Shown here in pieces: positions 26,914-35,183 of a DNA stretch of 64,000 nucleotides. Both the position numbers and the translations under genes were made by a program. Under the pieces are notes generated by a model. That model worked only from the letters and a program-made list of their open reading frames with translations. It was not told the DNA's origin and made no database searches. Where the stretch lies: assembly GCF_039954625.1 (NCBI RefSeq), contig NZ_CP157199.1, positions 1,736,001-1,800,000 on the forward strand, given 5' to 3'. The stretch is from Pontimicrobium sp. SW4. Its GTDB lineage: Bacteria; Bacteroidota; Bacteroidia; Flavobacteriales; Flavobacteriaceae. Positions within the stretch are counted from its first letter, which is position 1, and each line of letters starts with the position of its first letter.

Positions 26914-27658
26914 GCAACGAGCTATTTTAATAGACGATGAAGTAAATAGTCTTGAAATATTAGAGTATGAACTTCTAAATTTAAATAGAGATATTGAGAT
27001 CGTTGCCAAATGCAGTGATGCACGTAAAGTTGCTAATATTATTGAAAGCGAAAAACCAAATTTGGTATTTTTAGATATTGAAATGCCTTGGTTAAGTGGT
27101 TTCGAGGTATTAGATCAACTCACATATTTAGATTTCAACCTTGTATTTGTTACAGCATATAACCAATATGCCATTAAAGCCTTTAAATACTTAGCTTATG
27201 ATTATTTACTAAAACCTGTAAACGGTACTGAGCTAAAAAACACATTAGAGCGAATAGATACAAAAAGTAATAATTTGCAAAAAGAAGAATTAAAAAGTAT
27301 CCTAAATTTACTTACTGAAAATAATTTAAAACTAGAACGCATTCCCTTTCCAACACAAAAAGGAATTGAATTTATTCGTGTTAATGATATTATTCGCTTT
27401 CAAGCCGACTCTAATTATACCGAAATACATACAACAGATTCAAAAAAAACTACCATTTCTAAAACCCTAAAAAGTATTGAAGAACTTCTAGACAAAAACC
27501 AGTTTATTAGAGTACATCAATCGCATTTAATTAACTTAAGCAAACTTGCTAGTTATATTAAAGAAGATGGTGGTTATTTAAAAATGCTTGATAACAGTAT
27601 TGTCCCACTTTCACGCTCCCGTAAATCACTCTTTCTTGAACGTATTACTAAAGTATAA
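26906..27658 (+). CDS. LytTR response regulator (partner of the LytS-type kinase)
   Basis: A 250-residue regulator. REC spans about residues 5-120, with phospho-acceptor D57 in NLVFLDIEMPW and the Lys in DYLLKPV. LytTR spans about 150-250, with FQADSNYTEIHT and FIRVHQSHLIN. The start overlaps the kinase gene by 8 bp, so the two are translationally coupled and form a two-component system. Its target is unknown; the surface-protein cluster across the divergent region is a possible one by position. Confidence 0.92.
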   Translation: MIKQRAILIDDEVNSLEILEYELLNLNRDIEIVAKCSDARKVANIIESEKPNLVFLDIEMPWLSGFEVLDQLTYLDFNLVFVTAYNQYAIKAFKYLAYDYLLKPVNGTELKNTLERIDTKSNNLQKEELKSILNLLTENNLKLERIPFPTQKGIEFIRVNDIIRFQADSNYTEIHTTDSKKTTISKTLKSIEELLDKNQFIRVHQSHLINLSKLASYIKEDGGYLKMLDNSIVPLSRSRKSLFLERITKV

Positions 27659-27818
27659 TGTATTTATTACTTCATCATTGTTGGTTTAGATATACATAAA
27701 GTGAATGCCAACACCTTAAAGGACTGTATACCTTTCATAAAAAGAATAATTGGTTGATTATTCTCAAATATAGCGAATTATAACGCTAGAGAATGCTGAA
27801 ACTTTTATTAACAGTTAA

Positions 27819-27916
27819 TGTCATATCGAATGAAACCAAACTTGTGAGGTTTTGTATCGAGATGTAGTCATGTATTGTTCTCGATACTTCGGCTAAAGCC
27901 TCAACTCGAACTGACA
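27819..27916. repeat. Palindromic intergenic repeat, copy B1
   Basis: TGTCATATCGAATGAA at the left end, a central GTATCGAGATG and GTTCTCGATAC pair, and CAACTCGAACTGACA at the right end. It is the first of two copies in a 454-bp region with no gene (27659-28111). Confidence 0.7.
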
Positions 27917-27954
27917 AGCATTTTGTATTGAATGCAAACACAATCATAACTTAA

Positions 27955-28056
27955 TGTCACATCGAGTGAATTTGAGCAAAGCGAAAATTTGTATCGAGAT
28001 GCTTGTTAACTTGATTCTCGATACTAAATTGCTACGCAATTTCACTCGAACTGACA
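27955..28056. repeat. Palindromic intergenic repeat, copy B2
   Basis: A second, tandem copy: TGTCACATCGAGTGAA at the left end, GTATCGAGATG and ATTCTCGATAC inside, and TTCACTCGAACTGACA at the right end. Inner stem GCAATTTAGT-type sequences differ from B1. The remaining 27659-27818 holds an 8-bp hairpin at 27743-27764 and no gene. Confidence 0.7.
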
Positions 28057-28111
28057 GTTGTATTTCTTTATTGCTTCGATTGGTTTTGGGAACACATCTA
28101 AAAAGTAAGTA

Positions 28112-28879
28112 CTACTTTTTTCCGCGTGAACGTCTTGCTGGCTTTGGTTTATTTTTTACGTATACTAATTTTGAACGCCCTTTATAATCTTCACGTCGTT
28201 CAATTTCGAATTTACCAATAGATTTAATAAGTGGTGTCAACTTTTCAAAACCGAAGTTTCTAGAATCAAAATTGGGTTGCTTTTTTTGTAACAAACTTCC
28301 AACATCCCCTAAAAAAGCCCAACCATCATCATCCGCTAAATCAGAAATGGTTGTTGCAATAAAGTGGATATCCTTAGGTGTTATTTTATCATAATCATCT
28401 TTAGAGTCCTCTGAAGTCTCACCAGATGCTGACTCATCTTCAGATTTTTGATGTTTTAAAATTTCTATATAGATAAACTTATCACAAGCTACAATAAACG
28501 GATTAGGCGTTTTCTTTTCACCAATTCCATACACCTTCATGCCTGCTTCACGTAAGCGTGTTGCTAATCTCGTAAAATCACTATCACTGGACACCAAACA
28601 AAAACCATCTACTTTTTGAGAATAGAGAATATCCATCGCATCGATAATCATCGCCGAATCTGTAGCATTCTTTCCTGTGGTATAACCGTATTGCTGTATA
28701 GGTGTAATGGCATTTTCTAACAGCATATTTTTCCATTTGGAAAGATGCGGTTTCGTCCAATCACCATAAATACGCTTAATGGTGGGGTTACCGTATTTAG
28801 CAATTTCTTCCATCATTTCTTTCACATAAGCCGATGGAATGTTGTCACCATCAATAAGTACTGCTAATTTAATATCCAT
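28112..28879 (-). CDS. NYN-domain protein (LabA/DUF88-like) with LOTUS-like C-terminus
   Basis: A 255-residue protein. The N-terminal NYN/PIN-like nuclease domain has acidic clusters LAVLIDGDNIP (D10, D12), KNATDSAMIIDAMD and LVSSDSDFTRLA, which form the metal-binding carboxylates. After an acidic linker (KSEDESASGETSEDSKDDYD) comes a C-terminal domain (FLGDVGSLLQKKQPNFDSRNFG) of the OST-HTH/LOTUS type, which binds RNA or G-quadruplexes in some families. It is likely an RNA-processing or RNA-decay nuclease. A 34-residue basic gene lies 41 bp upstream on the same strand. Confidence 0.88.
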   Translation of the reverse strand: MDIKLAVLIDGDNIPSAYVKEMMEEIAKYGNPTIKRIYGDWTKPHLSKWKNMLLENAITPIQQYGYTTGKNATDSAMIIDAMDILYSQKVDGFCLVSSDSDFTRLATRLREAGMKVYGIGEKKTPNPFIVACDKFIYIEILKHQKSEDESASGETSEDSKDDYDKITPKDIHFIATTISDLADDDGWAFLGDVGSLLQKKQPNFDSRNFGFEKLTPLIKSIGKFEIERREDYKGRSKLVYVKNKPKPARRSRGKK

Positions 28880-28919
28880 ATATACTTTGTGTTTCTTACT
28901 TTAATTTTTTGCTTTACTA

Positions 28920-29024
28920 TTATCCCTTAGTAGCTTTTTTAGCGCGTTTTGCTGCTTTTTTTTCTTTAGCAGTTAAAAGGGGTTCTTTTTTAACATTTCG
29001 CTTTGTATCTTGTGTTTTAGCCAT
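28920..29024 (-). CDS. 34-residue lysine-rich basic protein
   Basis: ATG at 29024, TAA at 28920-28922. The product begins MAKTQDTKRNVKKEP and ends KKAAKRAKKATKG. It is almost entirely Lys, Arg, Ala and Thr and would be disordered, nucleic-acid binding, or ribosome-associated. It lies 41 bp upstream of the NYN gene on the same strand. I recall similar short basic proteins in other Flavobacteriaceae near this spot, but could not compare them. Chance AT-rich reading frames rarely have this composition. Confidence 0.6.
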   Translation of the reverse strand: MAKTQDTKRNVKKEPLLTAKEKKAAKRAKKATKG

Positions 29025-29094
29025 GGGTGTTTTTGTTTATTTTGCTTAAAGGTACGTAAAAGGGTATTAGTGATGTTGATATGCTAATTAATAT

Positions 29095-29138
29095 GGTTCC
29101 CGATACTATATTACTACGTAATTTTACTCGAACTGACA
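29095..29138. repeat. Palindromic repeat, partial copy C1 (right half)
   Basis: Reads GGTTCCCGATACTATATTAC and later TTTTACTCGAACTGACA, the right half of the family. It is the first of three pieces filling 29095-29352. Confidence 0.6.
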
Positions 29139-29151
29139 AAACGTATTACTT

Positions 29152-29249
29152 TGTCACATCGAGTGAAACCGAACTTGTGAGGTTTTGTATCGAGATGTAG
29201 TCACGCATTGTTCTCGATACTTTGCTTAGGCCTCAACTCAAACTAACAG
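29152..29249. repeat. Palindromic repeat, copy C2
   Basis: Starts TGTCACATCGAGTGAAACC and continues with GTATCGAGATG, GTTCTCGATAC and CAACTCAAACTAACA. Very close to copy B1 over most of its length, with substitutions in the right arm. Confidence 0.68.
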
Positions 29250-29302
29250 GCGTTTTGTATTTAATAGAAATTGTGTTGAATGTAAATGCAATCATAATTT
29301 AA

Positions 29303-29352
29303 TGTCACATCGAGTGATTTGTGAGAGACGAGTAAATTCTATCGAGATGTCT
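29303..29352. repeat. Palindromic repeat, partial copy C3 (left half)
   Basis: TGTCACATCGAGTGATTTG, then CTATCGAGATG. Only the left half is present. It ends 7 bp before the MscL stop, so the 335-bp gap 29025-29358 is mainly repeat material and holds no gene. Confidence 0.6.
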
Positions 29353-29358
29353 GTCCTT

Positions 29359-29805
29359 TTATTTTGTACGTTCTTTTAAGAGCGTATTTTGTTCTTCCAT
29401 AAGATCTGTGAGTTTCGACAACAGCTCAATATCCTTTGGTGTAGCGACGGTTGTATCTTTTGTGTCTTGTGCTTTTTTACGCAAACGGTTCATAGCTTTC
29501 ACTACAATGAACACCGTAATACCAACAATAATGAAATCTAAAAACACCCCAAATAAGGTTCCGTATTCAATAGCAACTTCAGTGGTTGTTATAATGCCTT
29601 CAGCATCAGTAATAACATCACGTAGAATGATTTTTTGCTCTTGAAAATCAAAACTATTGGTTAATAATGACAATGGTGGCATAATGACTTTTTTAACCAA
29701 CACATCTATCACTTTATTGAAGGACGCTCCTATAATGATACCAATGGCCATGTCCATCATATTGCCTTTTACAGCAAACTCTTTAAATTCTCTTACAAAT
29801 TTCAT
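29359..29805 (-). CDS. mscL: Large-conductance mechanosensitive channel MscL
   Basis: A 148-residue MscL. FVREFKEFAVKGNMMDMAIG, IIIGASFNKVIDVLVKKVIMPP and IEYGTLFGVFLDFIIVGI are the N-terminal amphipathic helix, TM1 and TM2; the C-terminal bundle helix ends in NTLLKERTK. It opens under membrane tension and protects against hypo-osmotic shock. I start at ATG 29805 (MKFVREF), because an upstream Met would overlap the ABC transporter gene and add a non-family extension. The ABC exporter gene ends 10 bp upstream on the same strand, so the two are probably co-transcribed. Confidence 0.95.
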   Translation of the reverse strand: MKFVREFKEFAVKGNMMDMAIGIIIGASFNKVIDVLVKKVIMPPLSLLTNSFDFQEQKIILRDVITDAEGIITTTEVAIEYGTLFGVFLDFIIVGITVFIVVKAMNRLRKKAQDTKDTTVATPKDIELLSKLTDLMEEQNTLLKERTK

Positions 29806-29815
29806 AGTTACAGTA

Positions 29816-31588
29816 TTATATCTTAGATTGATAGGTATAAAGATCGAAATATCTGCCTTCTGTAGCAATCAATTCATCATGCGTTCCACGTTCGGCAATT
29901 TCTCCAGATTCAATAACTAAAATTTGGTCTGCACGCTTAATGGTACTTAATCTGTGAGCAATCACTATCGTGGTTCTGTCTTTAGTTAGTTCCGATAGGC
30001 TTTTTTGTATCATGCCTTCACTTTCGGTATCGAGGTTAGAGGTTGCTTCATCCAAAATAATCACTTTAGGATCTGCCAAAATCGCTCTAGCAATAGCAAT
30101 ACGTTGACGTTGACCTCCAGATAATTTCACACCTCTCTCGCCTATCAAGGTTTCCAAGCCATCATCAAAACGATCCGTGAATTCATTGACATAGGCTGCT
30201 TTTACGGCATTTTGTAATTCGTCTTCAGTCGCATTAGGTCTTGGAAACATGATGTTTTCTTTAATAGTACCTTCAAATAAAAATTCGTCTTGAAGCACCA
30301 CACCTAAATGCTGTCTGTAACTTTTTAATTTGACTTTAGATAAATCTTGATTGTCTATAGTAATGGTTCCAGAATTTGGATTTAAAAACGTTGCCGACAA
30401 TCCAGCAATCGTTGACTTTCCTGAACCTGAACTTCCTACCAAGGCTGTCACGGAACCTGATGGTGCTTTAAAGTTAATGTTGTGTAATACTTCTTTGCCT
30501 TCTTCATACGAAAACGACACATCATCAAACACAATATCGCCATCCAGTTGTTCTAATTCAATGGTTCTATCTAGATCATCTTCTTCCGAAGCCATATTCA
30601 TTAATTCTTCCGTTCTGTCTAATCCTGCAAGAGCTTCAGTTAGTTGGCTACCAATATTACTCATTTGTACAATGGGCGCAATCATAAACCCTAGTAATAA
30701 TGTAAAGAACAAGAAATCACCTGTAGTCATAGTACCTTCAATCATATAATAACCACCCATTCCCATAATGCCTGTAGTGGCTACACCAATTAAAAAGGTA
30801 GAGGAACTCGTCATAAAAGCGGTGGCTGTTAGACTCTTTTTTACATTCTGATACAATCTATCCACACCTTTTTCAAATACCTCATTTTCTTGTGCTTCCG
30901 AGTTAAATGCTTTAATAACACGTACACCTGCGAGTGTCTCAGTTAAACGTCCTTTAACCTCTGCATTAATTTTACCTCGTGTTCTAAAAATTGGACGAAT
31001 ATATTTAAACGCTTTTAGGGCTATAATGCCAAATATAGATATGGGCACAAATACAAACAAGGTCATCCATGGATTTAAATTAATTAATAGTATTAACGAA
31101 AAAATGGCTGTAATACTTCCTCCAACTAATTGTACCAATCCTGTACCAATTAAATTTCGTACACCCTCTACATCGCTCATAATACGAGAGACTAAGGCTC
31201 CAGACTTTGTATTATCGAAAAAACTAATAGGTAGTGATAACACCTTCTTTTGCACTTGCGCACGCAACTCGCTAATTAAATACTGTGCTTGTACACTTAA
31301 AATACGTGTTAATAAAAAAGACGTCACTGCTTGCAATAAAATAGCAGTGAGCACAATGGCGATTAATGTATATAACTGGCTTGTATCTTTGTTAGGCACT
31401 ACTTCATCTAGTAACACTTTACTTTGCCAAGGCAAAATTAATCCAGAAACGCTTTTAATTACAATAAGTAGTAAACCAATAAACACTAAGTTACGTCTAG
31501 GCCAGATAATGGTCTTAAACGCTTGTTTCATGGTGACTTTAGGTTTCTTTTTGTCTGTTTTTTTTGGTGGGTTTTTCAAATCTTGCAT
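29816..31588 (-). CDS. ABC exporter, fused membrane and ATPase domains (MsbA-like)
   Basis: A 590-residue half-transporter. Six membrane helices (about residues 35-330) precede an ATPase with Walker A GSSGSGKST, LSGGQRQRIAIARAI signature, Walker B KVIILDEATSNLD and switch His in IAHRLST. Length and order fit the MsbA/lipid A or multidrug exporter type. Functional pair formation would be a homodimer. I start at ATG 31588 (MQDLKNPPKK); the 18 residues that could precede it are unlike the family and would need an upstream ATG at 31642. MscL follows 10 bp downstream. Confidence 0.9.
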   Translation of the reverse strand: MQDLKNPPKKTDKKKPKVTMKQAFKTIIWPRRNLVFIGLLLIVIKSVSGLILPWQSKVLLDEVVPNKDTSQLYTLIAIVLTAILLQAVTSFLLTRILSVQAQYLISELRAQVQKKVLSLPISFFDNTKSGALVSRIMSDVEGVRNLIGTGLVQLVGGSITAIFSLILLINLNPWMTLFVFVPISIFGIIALKAFKYIRPIFRTRGKINAEVKGRLTETLAGVRVIKAFNSEAQENEVFEKGVDRLYQNVKKSLTATAFMTSSSTFLIGVATTGIMGMGGYYMIEGTMTTGDFLFFTLLLGFMIAPIVQMSNIGSQLTEALAGLDRTEELMNMASEEDDLDRTIELEQLDGDIVFDDVSFSYEEGKEVLHNINFKAPSGSVTALVGSSGSGKSTIAGLSATFLNPNSGTITIDNQDLSKVKLKSYRQHLGVVLQDEFLFEGTIKENIMFPRPNATEDELQNAVKAAYVNEFTDRFDDGLETLIGERGVKLSGGQRQRIAIARAILADPKVIILDEATSNLDTESEGMIQKSLSELTKDRTTIVIAHRLSTIKRADQILVIESGEIAERGTHDELIATEGRYFDLYTYQSKI

Positions 31589-31743
31589 GCACTGATTGTG
31601 GCAATTAATATGCCATAGCGAAGCTGCATGACATATTTGCAATTGTTCATATATACGTATAACTACGTATTGATTTTTTGTTGTAAAACAACTATCTTCG
31701 TTTTACTACTGATATAAACAATTACAACAGTTCATATCAAAGT

Positions 31744-31753
31744 GTTAGCTACA
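31744..31753 (+). repeat. Left inverted repeat GTTAGCTACA beside the deoxyribosyltransferase-like gene
   Basis: Ten bases that are repeated in inverse at 32499-32508. It resembles a right-end core of an integron attC (GTTRRRY-like). It lies 14 bp before the ATG at 31767. Confidence 0.5.
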
Positions 31754-31766
31754 ATAGAATAATAAT

Positions 31767-32471
31767 ATGAGTAAAAAGAAATCATGTTTTGTAATAATGC
31801 CAATTAGTGATAGCATTGATTATCCTGAAGGGCATTTTAGTAGAGTTTATCAACATCTTATTAAACCAGCTTGCGAGCAAGCTAATTATGAACCTTTAAG
31901 AGCTGATGATGTCAAAAAAACGAATTACATAGCAATAGATGTAATAAGAAGAATCATAGAATCTGACATGGTTATCTGTGATTTAAGTTCGCAAAACCCG
32001 AATGTACTTTATGAACTAGGAATAAGACAAGCTTTCGACAAACCTGTAGTCCTTATAAAAGATTCAAAAACCAAAAGAATTTTTGACATTCAAGGTTTTC
32101 GAGATTTTGAATACGACGGAACTCTTAGAGTAGACTCAGTTCAAAAGGAGATAAAAAAACTTAATGAAATAATTACTTCTACTTCAAAAAAAGAAATTGA
32201 AGATGTGAATTCTTTAGTTTCTCTTTTAGGTATTAAATCAGCTGCTTTAGGTGAAAGTAAAGAAATATCACCTGAATCAAAACTAATTCTTAATTCACTT
32301 GGTGAAATTGAAAAAAGAATAAGTAGCATGGAAGACTTGGCTGAAAAAGTACAAAGACCTAGATTTGTTGTTCCTCCTCCACCACCTAGAGAAACGACTA
32401 AATTTTATGGAATTGGTCTTAATGAAACGATACCACCACCACCTGGATTAGATATTAATTCTAATGAATGA
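31767..32471 (+). CDS. Nucleoside deoxyribosyltransferase-like protein, cassette-borne candidate
   Basis: A 234-residue protein with a deoxyribosyltransferase/TIR-like fold. CFVIMPISDS is the first strand, then YQHLIKPACEQANYEPLRADD, then DLSSQNPNVLYELGIRQAFDKPVVLI, where the Glu of YELG is the family's catalytic residue. The C-terminus is a coiled segment followed by two poly-proline tracts (PRFVVPPPPPRE and PPPPGLDINS). The poly-proline tail is unusual and may be a protein-binding tether. Such proteins are often linked to nucleotide signalling in phage defence, but no effector lies beside it. Its flanks carry a 10-bp inverted repeat. Confidence 0.6.
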   Translation: MSKKKSCFVIMPISDSIDYPEGHFSRVYQHLIKPACEQANYEPLRADDVKKTNYIAIDVIRRIIESDMVICDLSSQNPNVLYELGIRQAFDKPVVLIKDSKTKRIFDIQGFRDFEYDGTLRVDSVQKEIKKLNEIITSTSKKEIEDVNSLVSLLGIKSAALGESKEISPESKLILNSLGEIEKRISSMEDLAEKVQRPRFVVPPPPPRETTKFYGIGLNETIPPPPGLDINSNE

Positions 32472-32498
32472 ATACAATAGTTAAAGAATGGAGTTTAC

Positions 32499-32527
32499 TG
32501 TAGCTAACAACGTGTATAATTCATTGC
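32499..32527 (+). repeat. Right inverted repeat plus attC-like half site
   Basis: TGTAGCTAAC (32499-32508) is the exact reverse complement of the left repeat. The next bases AACGTGTATAATTC continue the GCTAACAACG start that is common to attC-type sites. No matching distal GTTAG core is found within about 150 bp, so only half an attC is present. Confidence 0.45.
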
Positions 32528-32541
32528 TCTAGACAAAGAAC

Positions 32542-32826
32542 TTAGTCAAAACTAATCCTATCACGTATCGTACCATCTGCTCGATGTATAATGACATCGG
32601 CTTTGTGTTTTTTGGCTAGTGTTTTGGCTTTTCGTATGGCAGTGCTTTGCTTTCGGTGTTTAGAGGTAATGCGTTTGTTGCCTTCGCGTCGTACCGCCCA
32701 ATCGTCCTCATAAGGCACGACGTGTTGGTGCCATGTTCTTGGTCTAGCACTTGAGCTTTTAAAAAACGCTTCTAGTAACTCGATGAGTATGTTTATCCAA
32801 TTTTTTGAGTTGCTGCTTTTTGGCAT
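32542..32826 (-). CDS. DUF2188 domain protein
   Basis: A 94-residue basic protein. The core YEDDWAVRREGNKRITSKHR and AIRKAKTLAKKHKADVIIHR, ending DGTIRDRISFD, matches DUF2188, a small compact fold that appears in many bacteria and phages with no known activity. The high Lys/Arg content suggests nucleic-acid contact, but no evidence exists. It sits between the cassette-like gene and a set of palindromic repeats, on the minus strand. Confidence 0.75.
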   Translation of the reverse strand: MPKSSNSKNWINILIELLEAFFKSSSARPRTWHQHVVPYEDDWAVRREGNKRITSKHRKQSTAIRKAKTLAKKHKADVIIHRADGTIRDRISFD

Positions 32827-32882
32827 AGAGTATTAGTTATGTGCCTAAGATACTATTTTTTGATGTTATAGGTTGTGAAAAC

Positions 32883-32928
32883 TTCTCGATACAATTCACT
32901 CGAAACTCGTGAATCACTCGAAGTGACA
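32883..32928. repeat. Palindromic repeat, partial copy D1
   Basis: TTCTCGATAC, then AATTCACTCG, then ATCACTCGAAGTGACA. This is the right half of the family with an extra CTCGAAACTCGTG insert. Confidence 0.58.
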
Positions 32929-32943
32929 ATACGTTTATTATGA

Positions 32944-33082
32944 TGTCACATCGAGTGAAACCGAACTTGTGAGGTTTTGTATCGAGATGCATGTAAACAA
33001 GGTTCTCGATACTAAATTGCTACTCAATTTCACTCCTTCTCAATACTATTTGCTAAAGCTTCGCAAATCACTCGAAGTGACA
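32944..33082. repeat. Palindromic repeat, copy D2
   Basis: TGTCACATCGAGTGAAACC on the left, then GTATCGAGATGC, GTTCTCGATAC, and ATCACTCGAAGTGACA on the right. It ends 6 bp before the stop of the acetyl-CoA synthetase gene. Left arms of B2, C2 and D2 are nearly identical. Confidence 0.7.
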
Positions 33083-33088
33083 ATTAGG

Positions 33089-35017
33089 TTACCAATTCGT
33101 ATTTTTAAAATCTTTAGCGCCTTCAATAATACTTTCTACCACTTCTGGGTTTAATAGTGTACTTGTATCACCTAAGTTACTCGTATCATTATGTGCTATT
33201 TTACGTAAAATACGACGCATAATTTTTCCAGAACGTGTTTTTGGTAAACCTTGAGTAAATTGAATTTTATCTAGCTTTGCAATTGGACCAATATGTTCTG
33301 TAATAATTTGGTTAATCTCTTTACGAACATTATCATGGTTTCTAGACTCTCCAGTATCTTTTAATATCACATAACCATATAAGGCGTTTCCTTTTACATC
33401 ATGTGGAAAACCAACAATTGCAGATTCTGCCACTGCTGGATGTTCGTTAACTGCATCTTCAATTGGCGCCGTCCCCAAATTATGTCCTGACACGATAATA
33501 ACATCGTCTACACGACCAGTAATACGATAATAACCTACTTCGTCACGTAAGGCACCATCACCAGTAAAATATTTATTCTCAAAAGCTGAGAAATAGGTGT
33601 CCTTATAGCGTTGGTGATTTCCCCAAATGGTTCTTGCCATACTTGGCCAAGGAAATTTAATACACAAACGACCATTTACTTGATTGCCTTTAAGCTCCTC
33701 ACCTGCTTCATCCATTAAACAGGGCTGAATTCCTGGAAATGGTAAGGTGGCATAGGTAGGTTTTGTTGGTGTTACATACGGAATTGGACAAATCATAATA
33801 CCTCCTGTTTCGGTTTGCCACCAAGAATCGATAATAGGCGAGTTCTTTTTACCAATATTATCGTTGTACCAATGCCATGCTTCTTCGTTTATTGGTTCTC
33901 CTACAGATCCTAAGACTTTTAGAGAGGATAAATCGTGTTTTTCAACGACTTCTAAACCTTGTTTTGCCAATGCACGAATAGCAGTTGGAGCTGTATAAAA
34001 CTGGTTGACTTTATGCTTTTCTACTATTTGCCAAAAGCGTCCGAAATCTGGGTAACTAGGTACGCCTTCAAACATCACTGTGGTCGCACCGTTAGTTAAT
34101 GGACCATACACTATATAACTGTGTCCTGTAATCCAACCAATATCTGCGGTACACCAATACACATCTTTTTCTTTATACTGAAAGGCATTTTTAAACGAAA
34201 AGGCAGTATATACCATATAACCAGCGGTTGTATGCACCATTCCTTTTGGCATGCCTGTTGAACCAGATGTATATAAAATAAATAAAGGGTCTTCGGCATT
34301 CATTACCTCAGCTTTCCCTTCGGGAGAGGCTTCGTCTAATAATGGTTGTAGCCATTTGTCCCGTCCTTCTTTCATGGCAATATTTGAATTGATACGCTTT
34401 GCTACCAATACTGTTTCTACACAAGGGCAATTCTCTAAAGCATCATCGACAATACCTTTTAAGTCAATCGTTTTTGCACCACGGTACGAGCCATCACTTG
34501 TAATGACCATTTTACAATCGGAATCGTTTATTCTGGTTGCTAAGGCTGTTGCAGAAAACCCTGCAAACACCACAGAGTGAATAGCGCCTATTCTAGCACA
34601 TGCCAATACTGAAATAGCCAACTCAGGAATCATTGGCACATAGATACACACACGATCGCCTTTTTTAATGCCTTGCGCTTTTAAAACGTTAGCGAATTTA
34701 TTAACTCGTGCGTATAACTGCTTGTACGTAATATGTTCTGCTGGCTCGTCTGGATTGTTAGGTTCAAATAAAATAGCTGTTTTATCACCTCTAGTCGCCA
34801 AATGTCTATCGATACAGTTCTCAGTGATATTTAATTGAGCACCTTCAAACCATTTGACTTCTGGCTTAGTGAAATCCCACGATAATACCTTATCCCATTT
34901 TTTTCGCCATACAAAATGCTCTTCAGCAATTTCTTCCCAAAACACTTCGGGATTTTGTACAGACTTTCTATAAACTTGATAATATTCTTCTAAATGTTTT
35001 ATGTGGTAATTACTCAT
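33089..35017 (-). CDS. acs: Acetyl-CoA synthetase (acetate--CoA ligase)
   Basis: A 642-residue AMP-forming ligase. Motifs include YTSGSTGMPKGMVHTTAG (P-loop), the TADIGWITGHSY and WWQTETGG acetate and AMP contacts, and PKTRSGKIMRRILRK near the C-terminus, where the Lys of SGKIM is the catalytic residue that GNAT acetyltransferases switch off. Length is that of bacterial Acs. It converts acetate, ATP and CoA to acetyl-CoA and feeds central metabolism. It is transcribed alone, and a 166-bp gap separates it from the TauE gene. Confidence 0.95.
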   Translation of the reverse strand: MSNYHIKHLEEYYQVYRKSVQNPEVFWEEIAEEHFVWRKKWDKVLSWDFTKPEVKWFEGAQLNITENCIDRHLATRGDKTAILFEPNNPDEPAEHITYKQLYARVNKFANVLKAQGIKKGDRVCIYVPMIPELAISVLACARIGAIHSVVFAGFSATALATRINDSDCKMVITSDGSYRGAKTIDLKGIVDDALENCPCVETVLVAKRINSNIAMKEGRDKWLQPLLDEASPEGKAEVMNAEDPLFILYTSGSTGMPKGMVHTTAGYMVYTAFSFKNAFQYKEKDVYWCTADIGWITGHSYIVYGPLTNGATTVMFEGVPSYPDFGRFWQIVEKHKVNQFYTAPTAIRALAKQGLEVVEKHDLSSLKVLGSVGEPINEEAWHWYNDNIGKKNSPIIDSWWQTETGGIMICPIPYVTPTKPTYATLPFPGIQPCLMDEAGEELKGNQVNGRLCIKFPWPSMARTIWGNHQRYKDTYFSAFENKYFTGDGALRDEVGYYRITGRVDDVIIVSGHNLGTAPIEDAVNEHPAVAESAIVGFPHDVKGNALYGYVILKDTGESRNHDNVRKEINQIITEHIGPIAKLDKIQFTQGLPKTRSGKIMRRILRKIAHNDTSNLGDTSTLLNPEVVESIIEGAKDFKNTNW

Positions 35018-35183
35018 TGGTATTTTAATTTGAAAATAAATTGAAAATAAATTAGTAAACTTAAACTAGAAATTTATGAGCTAACTAAATTAACAAATTA
35101 CTTAGTAAATACTATTTTTTTTCTACTGACAACAATAAATTACCTACTAAACTTATAGTATCTCTTGTTAATAACATAAATGA

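Noticed and set aside
29359..31642. Upstream in-frame extensions of mscL (to 29868) and of the ABC exporter (to 31642).
   Set aside because: The extra N-terminal residues are not family-like and would overlap or run into the neighbouring gene; later ATGs give normal N-termini.
31744..32527. A complete integron cassette array.
   Set aside because: No integrase, only one gene and only a half attC-like site; kept as a candidate finding, not a feature call.
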